A stretch of 64,000 nt of DNA from Pseudomonas sp. PD9R (GTDB lineage: Bacteria; Pseudomonadota; Gammaproteobacteria; Pseudomonadales; Pseudomonadaceae): assembly GCF_019200975.1 (NCBI RefSeq), contig NZ_JAHTMR010000007.1, forward strand, positions 1 to 64,000, written 5' to 3'. The translations under genes and the position numbers were made by a program. Under the pieces are notes generated by a model. That model did no database searches. It saw only the letters and a program-made list of their open reading frames with translations, and had not been told where the DNA came from. Within the stretch, counting starts at the first letter, position 1. Every line of letters starts with the position of its first letter. Of this stretch, positions 11,532 through 22,799 are shown piece by piece.

Positions 11532-11984
11532 TTAGCGTACGACTTCATACTCGTGCCCCAACGCCAGGCAATGGCTCAACCACTCACCCAGAAACATGTT
11601 CAGCTGGGCTTTTTCGTCCGGCTGGTGCATCGAGGCATTCGGGTAAGGATAGATGCCGCGAAAGCGTCGCGCATGCTCGGCGCTGACCACTTCGGCCATG
11701 CAGGCATCGTGATAGACCTGCACTTCCAGTTGCGGCACCGGCAGCCAGGGCAGACTGTGTTCCTGACGCACTTGCAGCGTGGTGGTGTAAGGACAGACTT
11801 GCAGCACTTCCAGGGCCAGTACGCCGAGCATCTGCTCGCCATGGGTCACGGCAATGCGGCGCGCGGCAGGCTCGCTGCGCATGTCAGGCAACAGTCGCAT
11901 CAGGCGCGCGTAGTTGGCCTCGCAGGACGCTTGCAGCCCTATGAGGTCTACCCGATAGCGATCGCGCAGCTTGTTTACGACCAT
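11532..11984 (-). CDS. DUF1249 family protein (PA4970-like)
   Basis: A 150-residue soluble protein of the DUF1249 (YqiB) family, recognisable from CEANYARLMRLLPDM and VQVYHDACMAEVVSAEHARRFRGIYPYPN. The function is unknown. It overlaps the end of nudF by 10 bases, so the two are co-translated, an arrangement shared with E. coli, where yqiB follows nudF. Confidence 0.9.
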   Translation of the reverse strand: MVVNKLRDRYRVDLIGLQASCEANYARLMRLLPDMRSEPAARRIAVTHGEQMLGVLALEVLQVCPYTTTLQVRQEHSLPWLPVPQLEVQVYHDACMAEVVSAEHARRFRGIYPYPNASMHQPDEKAQLNMFLGEWLSHCLALGHEYEVVR

Positions 11985-12592
11985 AACCCCCTCACTTCAA
12001 CGCGATTCAAAGCCAGCCATTGCAAGGCAATGATGCTGGCCGCGTTGGCAATACGTCCGTCGCGCACGGCTTGCAAGGCATCTTCGAAGGCCCAGACCGT
12101 TACGCGAATATCTTCTGCTTCTTCCTCCAGCCCATGCAGGCCGCCGACCCCGGTTGTCTCGCAACGCCCCAGGTACAAATGCACGAATTCATTGCTGCCG
12201 CCCGGCGATGGAAAATACTGGGTCATCGGCCACAGCGCCCCGAATACAAGCCCAGCTTCCTCCTGCCCTTCGCGGCGAGCAACTTCTTCCGGCACTTCTT
12301 CCTTGTCGATCAGACCAGCGACCAGTTCGATTAGCCACGGATTGTCGGTCTTGCCCATGGCGCCGACACGAAACTGCTCGATCAACACCACTTCGTCGCG
12401 CTGCGGATCGTAAGGCAGCACGCAAACAGCATCGTGGCGAACGAAGACTTCACGGTTGATCTCGCGGCTCATGCCGCCGGCGAACAATTCGTGGCGCAAG
12501 TGCAGGCGATCGAGTTTGTAAAAGCCCTCGTAGCACTTTTCGCGCCGAACGATATCAACGGCGGTCGGAATGGCGTTGGCAAAATCAGTCAT
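11975..12592 (-). CDS. nudF: ADP-ribose pyrophosphatase NudF
   Basis: A 205-residue Nudix hydrolase that splits ADP-ribose to AMP and ribose-5-phosphate. The Nudix box is GLIDKEEVPEEVARREGQEE, continuing AGL, with every catalytic glutamate present. The flanking FRVGAM and PSPGGSNEFVHLYLG segments are typical of the NudF/ADPRase subgroup. I use the ATG giving MTDFANAIPTAVDIV because it has a GAGG ribosome-binding site. It heads the minus-strand series nudF, DUF1249, cpdA. Confidence 0.93.
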   Translation of the reverse strand: MTDFANAIPTAVDIVRREKCYEGFYKLDRLHLRHELFAGGMSREINREVFVRHDAVCVLPYDPQRDEVVLIEQFRVGAMGKTDNPWLIELVAGLIDKEEVPEEVARREGQEEAGLVFGALWPMTQYFPSPGGSNEFVHLYLGRCETTGVGGLHGLEEEAEDIRVTVWAFEDALQAVRDGRIANAASIIALQWLALNRVEVRGLWS

Positions 12593-12807
12593 GGCAATCC
12601 TCGTTACTACACATCCGATACAAGGCTCCAAGCCTCGACTTCGCGCCATCCTAACGCGCCCGCGACGTTTGATGCAGCCCCTTTCCCGTCAGCGGGATAG
12701 ACGGTGAGGACGAAACCCACTCTAATTAGCTTAGTGGCGAACTGACTGCTTCGTTAACAGTCGAAGCGGGTAACTTTTCGCCTTTCCCTGTTTTATGAAG
12801 GACAACC

Positions 12808-13554
12808 ATGTCGCTTTTTAAAATCGCCTCCGTGGCCGCTATCGCCCTGACCCTGGGTGCCTGCCAGAGCCTGTTCCAGCCCAATTATCGGGCGCCGCTG
12901 GATACCACTCGCGACGCCTCCGAACAGCTCAAGCCCGGCTGCAAGGATCAGGATTGCCCGCTGGTGAACATCGACACCCTGCACTTCCCCACCGAGCCGC
13001 AGCTTGACGGCATCGTCGAAAAACGCCTGCTGCAAATGACCCGCACCTCGCCTGATGCCCCGGCGGCACCGACGCTGGCAGCCTATCGTGACGCGTTTTT
13101 GCGCAGCGCCGGCCCGCGTAACAGCAGCTACTTGCAGGCCAAGGTACGCGAGCAGCATGACGGCTTGGTGATCATCGAGTTTTCCAGCTACCTGGACACC
13201 GGTGGCGCGCACGGCACGCCTGGCCGCAGCTTCATCAACTATTCACGCCAGCAGCATAAAGTGCTGACACTGTCGGACATGCTGGTGCCGGGGCAGGAAG
13301 ACGCGTTCTGGAAAGCGGCGCAGGTCGCGCACAACAGCTGGCTGATCAGCACCAAGCTCGATCAGGAACCGGAGTTCGTGAAGAGCTGGCCGTTCCAGAA
13401 AACCCAGAACGTGGCGCTGACCTACGGTGGCGTGATCCTCAAGTACGACGTGAGCACCATTGCGCCGTATGCGCTGGGCCACGTCGAACTGAAGATTCCC
13501 TACCCGCGCCTGAACGGCATTCTCAAGCCCGAGCTGTTTCCCGGCCGTAACTGA
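12808..13554 (+). CDS. RsiV-like (DUF3298) lipoprotein, PA4972-like
   Basis: A 248-residue lipoprotein. The signal peptide MSLFKIASVAAIALTLGACQ contains the lipobox LGAC (Cys19). The C-terminal half has FSSYLDTGGAHGTPGRSFINYS and VLTLSDMLVPGQEDAFW, the signature of the DUF3298/RsiV fold. In Bacillus RsiV this fold binds lysozyme; no sigma factor gene is adjacent here, so an anti-sigma role is not supported and the function is open. The last 32 bases overlap the 3' end of cytX on the other strand. Confidence 0.85.
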   Translation: MSLFKIASVAAIALTLGACQSLFQPNYRAPLDTTRDASEQLKPGCKDQDCPLVNIDTLHFPTEPQLDGIVEKRLLQMTRTSPDAPAAPTLAAYRDAFLRSAGPRNSSYLQAKVREQHDGLVIIEFSSYLDTGGAHGTPGRSFINYSRQQHKVLTLSDMLVPGQEDAFWKAAQVAHNSWLISTKLDQEPEFVKSWPFQKTQNVALTYGGVILKYDVSTIAPYALGHVELKIPYPRLNGILKPELFPGRN

Positions 13555-14815
13555 AGGCCCGACCCAGCACCAGTTGTAGCAGCCCTGCCAGGACCAGCGC
13601 CGGCAGGGTTGCGCCAACGTCTGGATACAGATTGGCCAGCAGATGATAGGTGCTGACCCCGCCCAGCCAAGCCAGCAGTGCCGGCCAGCGCAATGCAGAT
13701 GACGCCACCAGGCCACTACGCTTGCGCAGGATGAAGTGATCCACCAGCACCACGCCGAACAACGGCGCGAACACCGAACCGATCAGCAACAGGAAGTTCT
13801 GGTACTGAGCCAGGGGTGCCAGCAAGGCGATCAAGGTGCAGACCACGCCGATGGCCAGGGCCAGGTGTTCGACCTTCATGCGCAACAGAATCCCGCTGGA
13901 CACCGCCGCCGAGTGAATGTCGGCAAAGGCGTTTTCTGACTCATCCAGCAGAATCAGCAGCAGCGGAATCCCCAGGCCTGCACCGGCCAATGCCAACAGC
14001 AAGGCATTGACTTCACCACTCGGCGCAAACGCCAGTGTGTAGGCCACGCCCAGGCTCATCAGCCAGAAGTTACCGATAAAGAAACCGATCGCGGTGCCAC
14101 CGAAGACGTTTTTCGCACGCTTGCCGAAACGCGAGTAGTCGGCAATCAACGGCAGCCACGACAGCGGCATCGCAATGGCGATGTCGAAACCCACGGCGAA
14201 TGGCATCGAACCGTCGCCGGCCTGAGCCCACAACGCAGCCAGGTCGGCCTTGGCGAACAGGTTCCAGGTCAGCCAGATGCACGCCGCCAGCAGCAGCCAA
14301 ATGCCCCACTTGCGCAGGATCTGCCGCACGAAGGTCAACGGACCGCTGACCGCCAACAAGGTCGCCAATGTGCCGAAGACCAGCGTCCACAGCACTGGAT
14401 TCGACAGCAGGCTGCCTTCGCTGAATGCACGGGCACCGAGCAAACTCGCGGCGTCGCGCATGACGATGATTTCGAACGCCCCCCAACCGATCAGTTGCAG
14501 CAGGTTCAGCACCGCCGGCAGGCTCGCGCCTTTGGCACCGACGCTGAGTTTGAGCGCGGCCATCGACGACAGGCCAGTGTCGCTGCCGATCACGCCGACC
14601 GCTGCCAGCAGCAAAACGCCGACCAGCGTGCCAAGGAAAATCGCCAGCAACGAGCCGGACAGGCCCAGACCCGGCGCGAGCAATGCGCCGGTCTGCAGCA
14701 CCATCAGGCCGATGCCGAGGGAGAACCACAGGGAAAACAGATCGCGGCCGCCGAAGACACGCTTGTCGGTGGGTACCGCGATATCGGGTGAATAAGTACT
14801 CGGTTGAATGCTCAA
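13523..14815 (-). CDS. cytX: Hydroxymethylpyrimidine transporter CytX
   Basis: A 430-residue NCS1-family permease with about 12 hydrophobic segments, beginning FGGRDLFSLWFSLGIGLMVL. CytX members import 4-amino-5-hydroxymethyl-2-methylpyrimidine for thiamine synthesis. The sequence IADYSRFGKRAKNVFGGT matches the cytosine permease-like core. No ATG fits the conserved N-terminus; the best start is the TTG giving MSIQPSTYSPDIAV, though its Shine-Dalgarno is weak. It lies downstream of thiC on the same strand behind a REPIN, so it is probably cotranscribed and under the TPP riboswitch; I see no second riboswitch of its own. Confidence 0.88.
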   Translation of the reverse strand: MSIQPSTYSPDIAVPTDKRVFGGRDLFSLWFSLGIGLMVLQTGALLAPGLGLSGSLLAIFLGTLVGVLLLAAVGVIGSDTGLSSMAALKLSVGAKGASLPAVLNLLQLIGWGAFEIIVMRDAASLLGARAFSEGSLLSNPVLWTLVFGTLATLLAVSGPLTFVRQILRKWGIWLLLAACIWLTWNLFAKADLAALWAQAGDGSMPFAVGFDIAIAMPLSWLPLIADYSRFGKRAKNVFGGTAIGFFIGNFWLMSLGVAYTLAFAPSGEVNALLLALAGAGLGIPLLLILLDESENAFADIHSAAVSSGILLRMKVEHLALAIGVVCTLIALLAPLAQYQNFLLLIGSVFAPLFGVVLVDHFILRKRSGLVASSALRWPALLAWLGGVSTYHLLANLYPDVGATLPALVLAGLLQLVLGRAFSYGRETARA

Positions 14816-14850
14816 GGGTGTTATCTCAGAGGGACATTTGTTGTTGTGTA

Positions 14851-14936
14851 GATCGCTATCGCCAGCAGGCTGGCTCCCACAGGGGACTTGTGAACACCAC
14901 AGATCCAATGTGGGAGCCAGCCTGCTGGCGATGGGG
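14851..14936. repeat. REPIN of the GCTATCGCCAGCAGGCTGG type
   Basis: CGCCAGCAGGCTGGCTCCCACA and its exact reverse complement TGTGGGAGCCAGCCTGCTGGCG face each other across about 30 bases. This is a different REP family from the GATCGCAGCC type. It fills the thiC-cytX gap. Confidence 0.85.
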
Positions 14937-14966
14937 TCTGTGCAGACCCCACCCTTTCAGGTCAGA

Positions 14967-16955
<1,989 letters not shown>

Positions 16956-17017
16956 TCAGTGCTCGAGGGGTGTTCGATTGTCGAACAACATCCCGGACGA
17001 AGCACAAGAGGACTCGC

Positions 17018-17122
17018 CGGGTGACGAGAAATCTTGTTCCCTACGCAGGCGCTAACCTGATCAGGTTCAACGGGATCCGAAATTATTCGATCTCAGCCTC
17101 ATAGCAAGGCACCCCGACAAGA
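17018..17122 (-). promoter_or_regulatory. TPP riboswitch (THI element) of thiC
   Basis: Read on the minus strand, the leader contains GTCGGGGTGCC, then GGCTGAGATCG, GGATCCCGTTGAACCTGATC and AGGTTAGCGCCTGCGTAGGGA, the invariant parts of the THI box. It starts 165-265 bases upstream of the thiC ATG. The stretch between it and the ATG has inverted segments around CACCCGGCGAGTCC that could form the expression platform; whether control is by translation or termination cannot be decided from sequence. No other gene lies in the 16857-17329 gap. Confidence 0.93.
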
Positions 17123-17291
17123 ACCCGGCCAGTCTAGACACAACTGGCAAAGAACGCCAACACCGCTGCAAACACCATGATGAATGGCGCAATTGCGGGA
17201 GCGACAGGATTGTTGCCACCCCAATGCCCAACTACACTCGCTACGCCAAGCCGCGCATTGACGCTGCACGTGCCGCGCCTTAGCCTTGGCG

Positions 17292-17312
17292 CTCAAATTA
17301 CTCGTGTAATAT
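17292..17312 (+). promoter_or_regulatory. Candidate promoter of the TolC-type gene
   Basis: TAATAT at 17307-17312, 17 bases before the ATG, is a good -10 box; GGCGCTCAAATT lies about where a -35 box would be but matches poorly. This is a weak, pattern-based assignment. Confidence 0.3.
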
Positions 17313-17329
17313 TTTTCTAGGGAACGCCT

Positions 17330-18769
17330 ATGCTGCGCAAACTCTCACTGGCCCTTGCCGTGTCTTGTGCGTCCAACGGAATGGCCTGGGCAGCAGAAGC
17401 GCCCTTAACAACCAAAACCGACCTGGTCAGCGTCTATCAGGAAGCGGTCAACAACAACGCCGACCTCGCCGCCGCGATCGCTCAATACGGTGCCCAGAAA
17501 GAAGTCGTGCCCCAGGCCCGCGCCGGGTTGCTTCCGAACCTCTCGGGCGGTGCCAATGTTGCCGAGGTGCGTACGTCGCTTGATCAACCCTCGGGCACCA
17601 GCAACCGCGATGCTCATTCGTACCAGGCCACCCTGGCGCAACCCTTGTTCCGCGCCGATCGCTGGTTCCAGTTCCAGGCCGCCAAGGAGGTCAACGAACA
17701 GGCCGCCCTGCAACTCTCGGCCACCGAGCAAAACCTGATCCTGCAAACCGCCAACAGCTATTTCAACGTGCTGCGCACCCAGGACAACCTGGCCTCGACC
17801 AAGGCCGAAGAAGCGGCGTTCAAACGCCAGCTCGATCAATCCAACGAGCGCTTCGATGTCGGCCTCTCGGACAAGACCGACGTATTGAACTCACAAGCCA
17901 GCTACGACACCGCACGCGCCAACCGGATCGTTGCGCAGCGCCAGGTGGACGACGCGTTTGAAGCATTGATCACCCTGACCAACCGTCAGTACAACTCGAT
18001 CTGGGGTATCAGCCATAACTTGCCGATCCTGCCGCCAGTTCCGAACGACGCCAAAGCCTGGGTCGAAACGGCGGGCAAGCAGAACCTCAATCTTTTGGCC
18101 AGCAACTATGCCGTCAGCGCTGCCGAGCAAACCCTCAAACAGCGTAAGGCCGGGCACTTGCCAACGGTTGACGCGATTGCCAAATACGAGAAAGGCGACA
18201 ACGACGCACTGGGTTTCAGCAACCCGAACGCCTTGGGCCAGCCATATGGCGGCAACGTCGAGCAAACGACCGTGGGCCTGCAGCTGAACATTCCGATCTA
18301 CACCGGCGGCCTGATCAATTCCCAGGTACGCCAGTCGTATGCGCAGCTGGACCAGACTGAGCAGCAGCGCGAATCCCTGCGTCGCAGCATCGTGGAGAAC
18401 ACCCGCGACTTGCACCGCGCCGTAAACACCGACGTCGAGCAGGTGCAGGCGCGCAAGCAGTCGATCATCTCCAACCAGAGCGCGGTGGAAGCGACCGAAA
18501 TCGGTTACCAGGTGGGTACGCGCAACATCGTCGACGTGCTGGATGCGCAGCGCTCGCTGTACACCTCGGTGCGCGACTACAACAACACCCGCTACGACTA
18601 CATCCTCGACAACCTGAAATTGAAGCAACAGGCAGGGACATTGAACCCGGGGGATTTGCAGGATTTGGCACGCTGGCTCAATCCCAACTACAACCCGGAC
18701 AAGGATTTCCTGCCGCCGGATCTGGCCAAGGCTGCGGCTGAGCAACTCAAGGCCCGCCCCGGTCAGTAA
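17330..18769 (+). CDS. tolC: TolC-family outer membrane efflux protein (PA4974-like)
   Basis: A 479-residue outer membrane channel of the TolC/type I secretion family. A signal peptide MLRKLSLALAVSCASNGMAWA precedes the mature protein. The two OEP repeats are seen, each with the coiled-coil helices typical of the periplasmic tunnel; NSYFNVLRTQDNLASTKAEE and YQVGTRNIVDVLDAQRSLY are diagnostic. It is most like the TolC branch rather than the OprM branch, as there is no lipobox. No adaptor or inner-membrane pump gene is nearby, so it probably serves several machines. It stands alone between the thiC riboswitch and waaA. Confidence 0.92.
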   Translation: MLRKLSLALAVSCASNGMAWAAEAPLTTKTDLVSVYQEAVNNNADLAAAIAQYGAQKEVVPQARAGLLPNLSGGANVAEVRTSLDQPSGTSNRDAHSYQATLAQPLFRADRWFQFQAAKEVNEQAALQLSATEQNLILQTANSYFNVLRTQDNLASTKAEEAAFKRQLDQSNERFDVGLSDKTDVLNSQASYDTARANRIVAQRQVDDAFEALITLTNRQYNSIWGISHNLPILPPVPNDAKAWVETAGKQNLNLLASNYAVSAAEQTLKQRKAGHLPTVDAIAKYEKGDNDALGFSNPNALGQPYGGNVEQTTVGLQLNIPIYTGGLINSQVRQSYAQLDQTEQQRESLRRSIVENTRDLHRAVNTDVEQVQARKQSIISNQSAVEATEIGYQVGTRNIVDVLDAQRSLYTSVRDYNNTRYDYILDNLKLKQQAGTLNPGDLQDLARWLNPNYNPDKDFLPPDLAKAAAEQLKARPGQ

Positions 18770-18776
18770 AAAGCAA

Positions 18777-18851
18777 CAGATCGCAGCCTTCGGCAGCGCC
18801 TGCATTTGGAACGTATTCCTCTGTAGGAGCTGCCGAAGGCTGCGATCTTTT
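18777..18851. repeat. REPIN between convergent tolC-like and waaA genes
   Basis: AGATCGCAGCCTTCGGCAGC and its facing copy GCTGCCGAAGGCTGCGATCT are separated by about 30 bases in the convergent gap. Confidence 0.85.
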
Positions 18852-18868
18852 TTACCTGACGACCCGGC

Positions 18869-20146
18869 CTAGCGGTCGATCAATCTTCCCAGCCCATCCA
18901 GCAACCGCTGCAACGCGCCCTGATTGGTGCGCATCACTTTCAGCCCCGCCTCCGCCATGCGCTGCGCATCGCGCGGCAACTCGAACAGCCGCTGCACCGC
19001 CAACGCCAACCCCTCGGCGTCCTCCACTTCCTGCAACGCGCCGGCGCTGCGCAATTGCGCGGCGATTTCAAGGAAGTTGAACAGGTGCGGGCCACTCAGC
19101 ACGGGTTTGGCCAAGGCCGCTGGCTCCAGCAGGTTATGCCCGCCATTGGGCACCAGGCTGCCGCCGACGAATGCGCTGTCGGCCAGGGCATAAAGAAACA
19201 ACAACTCGCCCATGGTGTCGCCCAGCAACACCGATGTAGCGGCGGTGACCGGCTCACCAACGGAGCGACGCACCGTGGCGAATCCCTGCTGGCGACACAA
19301 TTCAAACACCGGGCTGAAACGCTCGGGATGACGCGGTACCAGAATCAGCAAGGCGTCAGGATGACCCGCCAGCAATTGACGATGGGCCGCCAGCACCACC
19401 TCGTCTTCGCCGTCGTGGGTACTGGCGGCGATCCACACAGGGCGCTCCTGCGCCTGCCATTGCCCGCGCAACTCGGCGGCACGTAGTAACAGTTGCGGGT
19501 CGATGGTCAGGTCGAACTTGATTGAGCCGGTGACTTCGACCGTTTCCGCCCTTGCACCCAACTCACGAAAACGCTGGGCTTCGGCTTCGGTCTGCACCGC
19601 GAACAGGCTCATTTCGGCCAGCATCGGCCCAGTCAGCCTGGCAAAGCGGCCATAACCTTTGGCCGAACGCTCGGAGAGACGCGCATTGGCCAGCGCTACG
19701 GGAGTCCCGCGCTTGGCGCATTGATGGATGTGGTTGGGCCAGAGCTCGGTTTCCATGATCACCGCCAGTTTGGGCTGGACCCGATCCAGGAAACGCTTGG
19801 CAGCGCATGGCAAGTCATACGGCAGGTAGCAGTGCTGGATGCGCGGCTCGTTGGCGAACAACGCCTGTATGCGCTCCGAACCGGTCGGGGTCATGCAGGT
19901 CACGGTGATCGGCAGAGTCGGATAGCGCTGCAGCAAGGCGCGAATCATCGGCGCGGCGGCGATGCTTTCACCCACGGACACCGCATGCACCCACAGGCCG
20001 CCCGGTTTCATCGTCGGCATCCCATAGGAGAATCGCTCGCCGATGCGTTTGGCATAGGCCGGCGCTTTGCGCGCGCGCAGCCACAGGCGAATCGCTACCA
20101 ATGGCAGCCCCAGGTAAAACAGCGCGGTGTAGAGAGTTCTATTCAT
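18869..20146 (-). CDS. waaA: 3-deoxy-D-manno-octulosonic acid transferase WaaA
   Basis: WaaA (425 residues) adds two Kdo residues from CMP-Kdo to lipid IVA at the cytosolic face of the inner membrane, the first step of LPS core synthesis. An N-terminal anchor helix (MNRTLYTALFYLGLPLVAIRL) is followed by a GT-B fold with GGLWVHAVSVGESIAAAPM containing the catalytic Glu, and MTPTGSERIQALF. The C-terminal nucleotide domain has ALADSAFVGGSLVPNGGHNL and LEPAALAKPVLSGPH. I selected the MNRTLYT start over an upstream frame extension. It overlaps the LysR gene by 8 bases. Confidence 0.95.
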   Translation of the reverse strand: MNRTLYTALFYLGLPLVAIRLWLRARKAPAYAKRIGERFSYGMPTMKPGGLWVHAVSVGESIAAAPMIRALLQRYPTLPITVTCMTPTGSERIQALFANEPRIQHCYLPYDLPCAAKRFLDRVQPKLAVIMETELWPNHIHQCAKRGTPVALANARLSERSAKGYGRFARLTGPMLAEMSLFAVQTEAEAQRFRELGARAETVEVTGSIKFDLTIDPQLLLRAAELRGQWQAQERPVWIAASTHDGEDEVVLAAHRQLLAGHPDALLILVPRHPERFSPVFELCRQQGFATVRRSVGEPVTAATSVLLGDTMGELLFLYALADSAFVGGSLVPNGGHNLLEPAALAKPVLSGPHLFNFLEIAAQLRSAGALQEVEDAEGLALAVQRLFELPRDAQRMAEAGLKVMRTNQGALQRLLDGLGRLIDR

Positions 20147-21053
20147 GGCGGCGGAGTTTATCGGTTTTTTCGCCGATCGCCTGCAGGTGCACGGCAAAAC
20201 GTTCCGCCAGCCAGCGAGCGGCCGGACCAAGCGGTTCGTCGCGACGCCAGACCAGTTCCACCACCAGCGCCGGCGGGGTCCATTCGCTGGTCAATTCGAC
20301 CATCTGGCCGTGATACGTCGGGTACTGCACCACATGCCGTGGCAGCCAGGCCCAACCGAGGCCGCGTACCAGCCATTCAGCCATCACGTAAAAGCTGTCA
20401 GCCCGCCAGACTTGCGGGCTGGCGGGCTCACTGCCGGGATAGATGCTGGACTGGGTCGACATCAGCAATTGACGATGCTGCGCCAGTTGCTGGCAATCGA
20501 CCTGCGTCTGTTTCGCCAGTGGATGGTCGACGCCGCACACGGTGACCATCTCCACACTGCCGAGCACGCGCCGCTCCAGCGCTTCGGGGATCTGGTCGTG
20601 AAAAAACAGCAACCCCAGATCCGCGCGACGCTCCACCAGTTTGCGTGCAACTTCACCCTGGGCAGCGCTGGTCAGTTGTACTTCGAGGCTGGGGAAGCGC
20701 TCAGCCAGGGCTTCGAAACTTTCGATGATCGGTTGATAGGGCATAGCCTCGTCCTGGGCCAGACGCAAACGAGCCTCCTGCCCGCGCATCATTGCCAGCG
20801 CCCGACCATTGAGCCGTTCGCATTGACGCAAAACCTCCCGCGCCTCGTCCAGCAAGGCATTGCCGGCCTCGGTGAGTTTCGGCTGGCGGCCGCTGCTGCG
20901 GTCGAACAAGCTCACGCCCAGATCTTCCTCCAGCAGCGCGATTGCACTGCTGACCGCCGACTGCGCCTTGCGCTGGTCCCGCGCCACCGCAGAAAACGAC
21001 CGTTGCTCCGCTACGCTGACGAACAAGCGCAGCTGTTCCAGATTCCATTGCAT
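20139..21053 (-). CDS. LysR-family transcriptional regulator (PA4989-like)
   Basis: A 304-residue LysR protein. The N-terminal winged helix-turn-helix is clear: LEQLRLFVSVAEQRSFSAVA and AIALLEEDLGVSLFDRS. The rest is a periplasmic-binding-protein-like effector domain. The start is uncertain between the ATG at 21053 and one four codons upstream at 21065; neither has a strong Shine-Dalgarno. It is divergent from the SMR transporter gene with a gap of about 100 bases, so it may control that gene as well as itself; this is inferred from position only. Confidence 0.9.
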   Translation of the reverse strand: MQWNLEQLRLFVSVAEQRSFSAVARDQRKAQSAVSSAIALLEEDLGVSLFDRSSGRQPKLTEAGNALLDEAREVLRQCERLNGRALAMMRGQEARLRLAQDEAMPYQPIIESFEALAERFPSLEVQLTSAAQGEVARKLVERRADLGLLFFHDQIPEALERRVLGSVEMVTVCGVDHPLAKQTQVDCQQLAQHRQLLMSTQSSIYPGSEPASPQVWRADSFYVMAEWLVRGLGWAWLPRHVVQYPTYHGQMVELTSEWTPPALVVELVWRRDEPLGPAARWLAERFAVHLQAIGEKTDKLRRHE

Positions 21054-21156
21054 GCCCAAACCCATCTTCGTAACAGATAGGTAATGACTTTACCGCATCT
21101 GGAGAATCTCTAAAATGCCGAACTCAGAGAGCAACACTTCATACGAGGATCGAACC

Positions 21157-21489
21157 ATGACCGCTTACTACTACCTGGCCGTTGCCATCTGCGCCGAAGT
21201 GATTGCCACTGTTTCGATGAAAGCGGTCAAAGGCTTCAGCACGCCGCTGCCGCTGGTGCTGGTGATCGTCGGTTACGCGATTGCGTTCTGGATGCTGACT
21301 CTGGTGGTGCGAAGTGTGCCGGTGGGCGTGGCGTACGCCGTGTGGGCCGGCATGGGCATTGTGATGGTCAGCGTGGCCGCGCTGTTTATCTACGGGCAGA
21401 AGCTGGATGTGCCGGCGATGCTGGGGATGGCGTTGATTGTGCTGGGCGTCGTGGTCATTCAGCTGTTTTCGAAAACCGCGGGGCATTGA
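21157..21489 (+). CDS. Small multidrug resistance (SMR) efflux protein (PA4990-like)
   Basis: A 110-residue EmrE-like proton antiporter with four transmembrane helices. The essential membrane glutamate is Glu14 (AVAICAEVIATVSMKA), and the second and third helices have YAIAFWMLTLVVRSVPVGVAYAVWAG, with the family's GVAYAVWAG motif. It should export cationic drugs or guanidinium-like compounds. A GAGGA ribosome-binding site lies about 8 bases before the chosen ATG. The divergent LysR gene is the likely regulator. Confidence 0.92.
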   Translation: MTAYYYLAVAICAEVIATVSMKAVKGFSTPLPLVLVIVGYAIAFWMLTLVVRSVPVGVAYAVWAGMGIVMVSVAALFIYGQKLDVPAMLGMALIVLGVVVIQLFSKTAGH

Positions 21490-21493
21490 AAGA

Positions 21494-21570
21494 AAAGATC
21501 GCGGCCTTCGGCAGCTCCTGCATTTGGAACACAATCCCCTGTAGGAGCTGCCGAAGGCTGCGATCTTTTT
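21494..21570. repeat. REPIN downstream of the SMR gene
   Basis: AGATCGCGGCCTTCGGCAGC faces GCTGCCGAAGGCTGCGATCT across about 30 bases; one base differs from the consensus in the left arm. Confidence 0.85.
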
Positions 21571-21623
21571 TCCTGTCTGAGCTCTGTATACTGCGCCCTC
21601 GTCTTGAATCCTGAGGTCGCCGC

Positions 21624-22799
21624 ATGCCATCCGTTATTTCCACCGACGTTCTGATTGTCGGCGCTGGTGTCGCCGGCCTCTGGCTGAATGCGCGACTGCG
21701 CCGCCAGGGTTTCTCGACCGTGCTGGTGGAAAGCGCCAGCCTCGGCGGCGGGCAAAGCGTGAAGTCCCAAGGCATCATCCACGGCGGCGCCAAGTACGCG
21801 TTGCACGGTGCCCTGACTGGCGCCTCGGAAGCCATCGCCGACATGCCGCGCCGCTGGCGTGAAGCCCTGGCCGGCGACGGTGAACTGGACTTGTCCGGCG
21901 TCCGCCTGCTCTCTGAGGCCCACTACCTTTGGTCCCCCGGCACCATCGCGGGCAACCTCACCAGTTTCTTCGCCAGCAAAGCCGTGCGCGGTCGCGTCGA
22001 TCAGGTCACGGGCGACCAACTGCCGCCCGCCCTGCAAGACAAGCGTTTCAAAGGCAAGGTCTATCGCCTCGCGGAACTGGTGATCGACGTGCCGAGCCTG
22101 ATCCAGCGCCTGGCCGAACTGGCCGGTGACGGTTTGCTCGCCGGTCAGAAAATCGAACCGCTGCTGGACGGTGGTGTACTGGTCGGCCTGAAAGTGGACG
22201 AGCGCGAGATCCGCGCCCAGCGCATCGTCTTGAGCGCTGGCGGCGGGACAGCGGCGCTGCTCGAAGCGCTGGGGCTGAGCAAGCCCGCCATGCAACGCCG
22301 GCCATTGCACATGATCATTGCCAAAGGCCCAAGCCTTAAACCGCTGTACGCCCACTGCCTGGGCGGCGGCACCAAACCGCGCATTACCGTGACCACGCAC
22401 CCCGCCGCCGACGGCCAATGGGTCTGGTACCTGGGCGGCGATATCGCCGAGACCGAAGGCGTGAACCGTGAACCGGCGGAACAAATCGCCACGGCGCAGA
22501 AAGAACTCGGCCAGTTGCTGCCCTGGATCGACCTGAGCACCGTGCAATGGGCGACCTTGCGCGTGGACCGTGCCGAACCGCTGCAAACCGGCCTGACGCG
22601 CCCTGACAACGCATTCCTTGCCGAAGAGGGTCGATTGCTGGTGGGCTGGCCGACCAAACTGGCCCTGGCACCGGACTTCGCCGACCGCGTGATCGCCAGC
22701 CTCGCCCGCGATGGCATCCAACCGGGGCCGGTGACACCGCTGCCCGAATTGCCAAAACCGCCGCTGGCCGTCCCGGCCTGGGAGCAACTGCTGCCATGA
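21624..22799 (+). CDS. FAD-dependent oxidoreductase, DAO family (PA4991-like)
   Basis: A 391-residue flavoprotein. The dinucleotide fold is DVLIVGAGVAGLWLNARL with an acidic strand end VLVESASLGGG, and the second motif is RIVLSAGGGTAALLEALG. The family includes glycerol-3-phosphate dehydrogenase and D-amino-acid dehydrogenases, but the substrate here cannot be named. Its stop overlaps the next gene's start (ATGA), so it is co-translated with the aldo/keto reductase; a shared pathway is likely. Confidence 0.85.
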   Translation: MPSVISTDVLIVGAGVAGLWLNARLRRQGFSTVLVESASLGGGQSVKSQGIIHGGAKYALHGALTGASEAIADMPRRWREALAGDGELDLSGVRLLSEAHYLWSPGTIAGNLTSFFASKAVRGRVDQVTGDQLPPALQDKRFKGKVYRLAELVIDVPSLIQRLAELAGDGLLAGQKIEPLLDGGVLVGLKVDEREIRAQRIVLSAGGGTAALLEALGLSKPAMQRRPLHMIIAKGPSLKPLYAHCLGGGTKPRITVTTHPAADGQWVWYLGGDIAETEGVNREPAEQIATAQKELGQLLPWIDLSTVQWATLRVDRAEPLQTGLTRPDNAFLAEEGRLLVGWPTKLALAPDFADRVIASLARDGIQPGPVTPLPELPKPPLAVPAWEQLLP

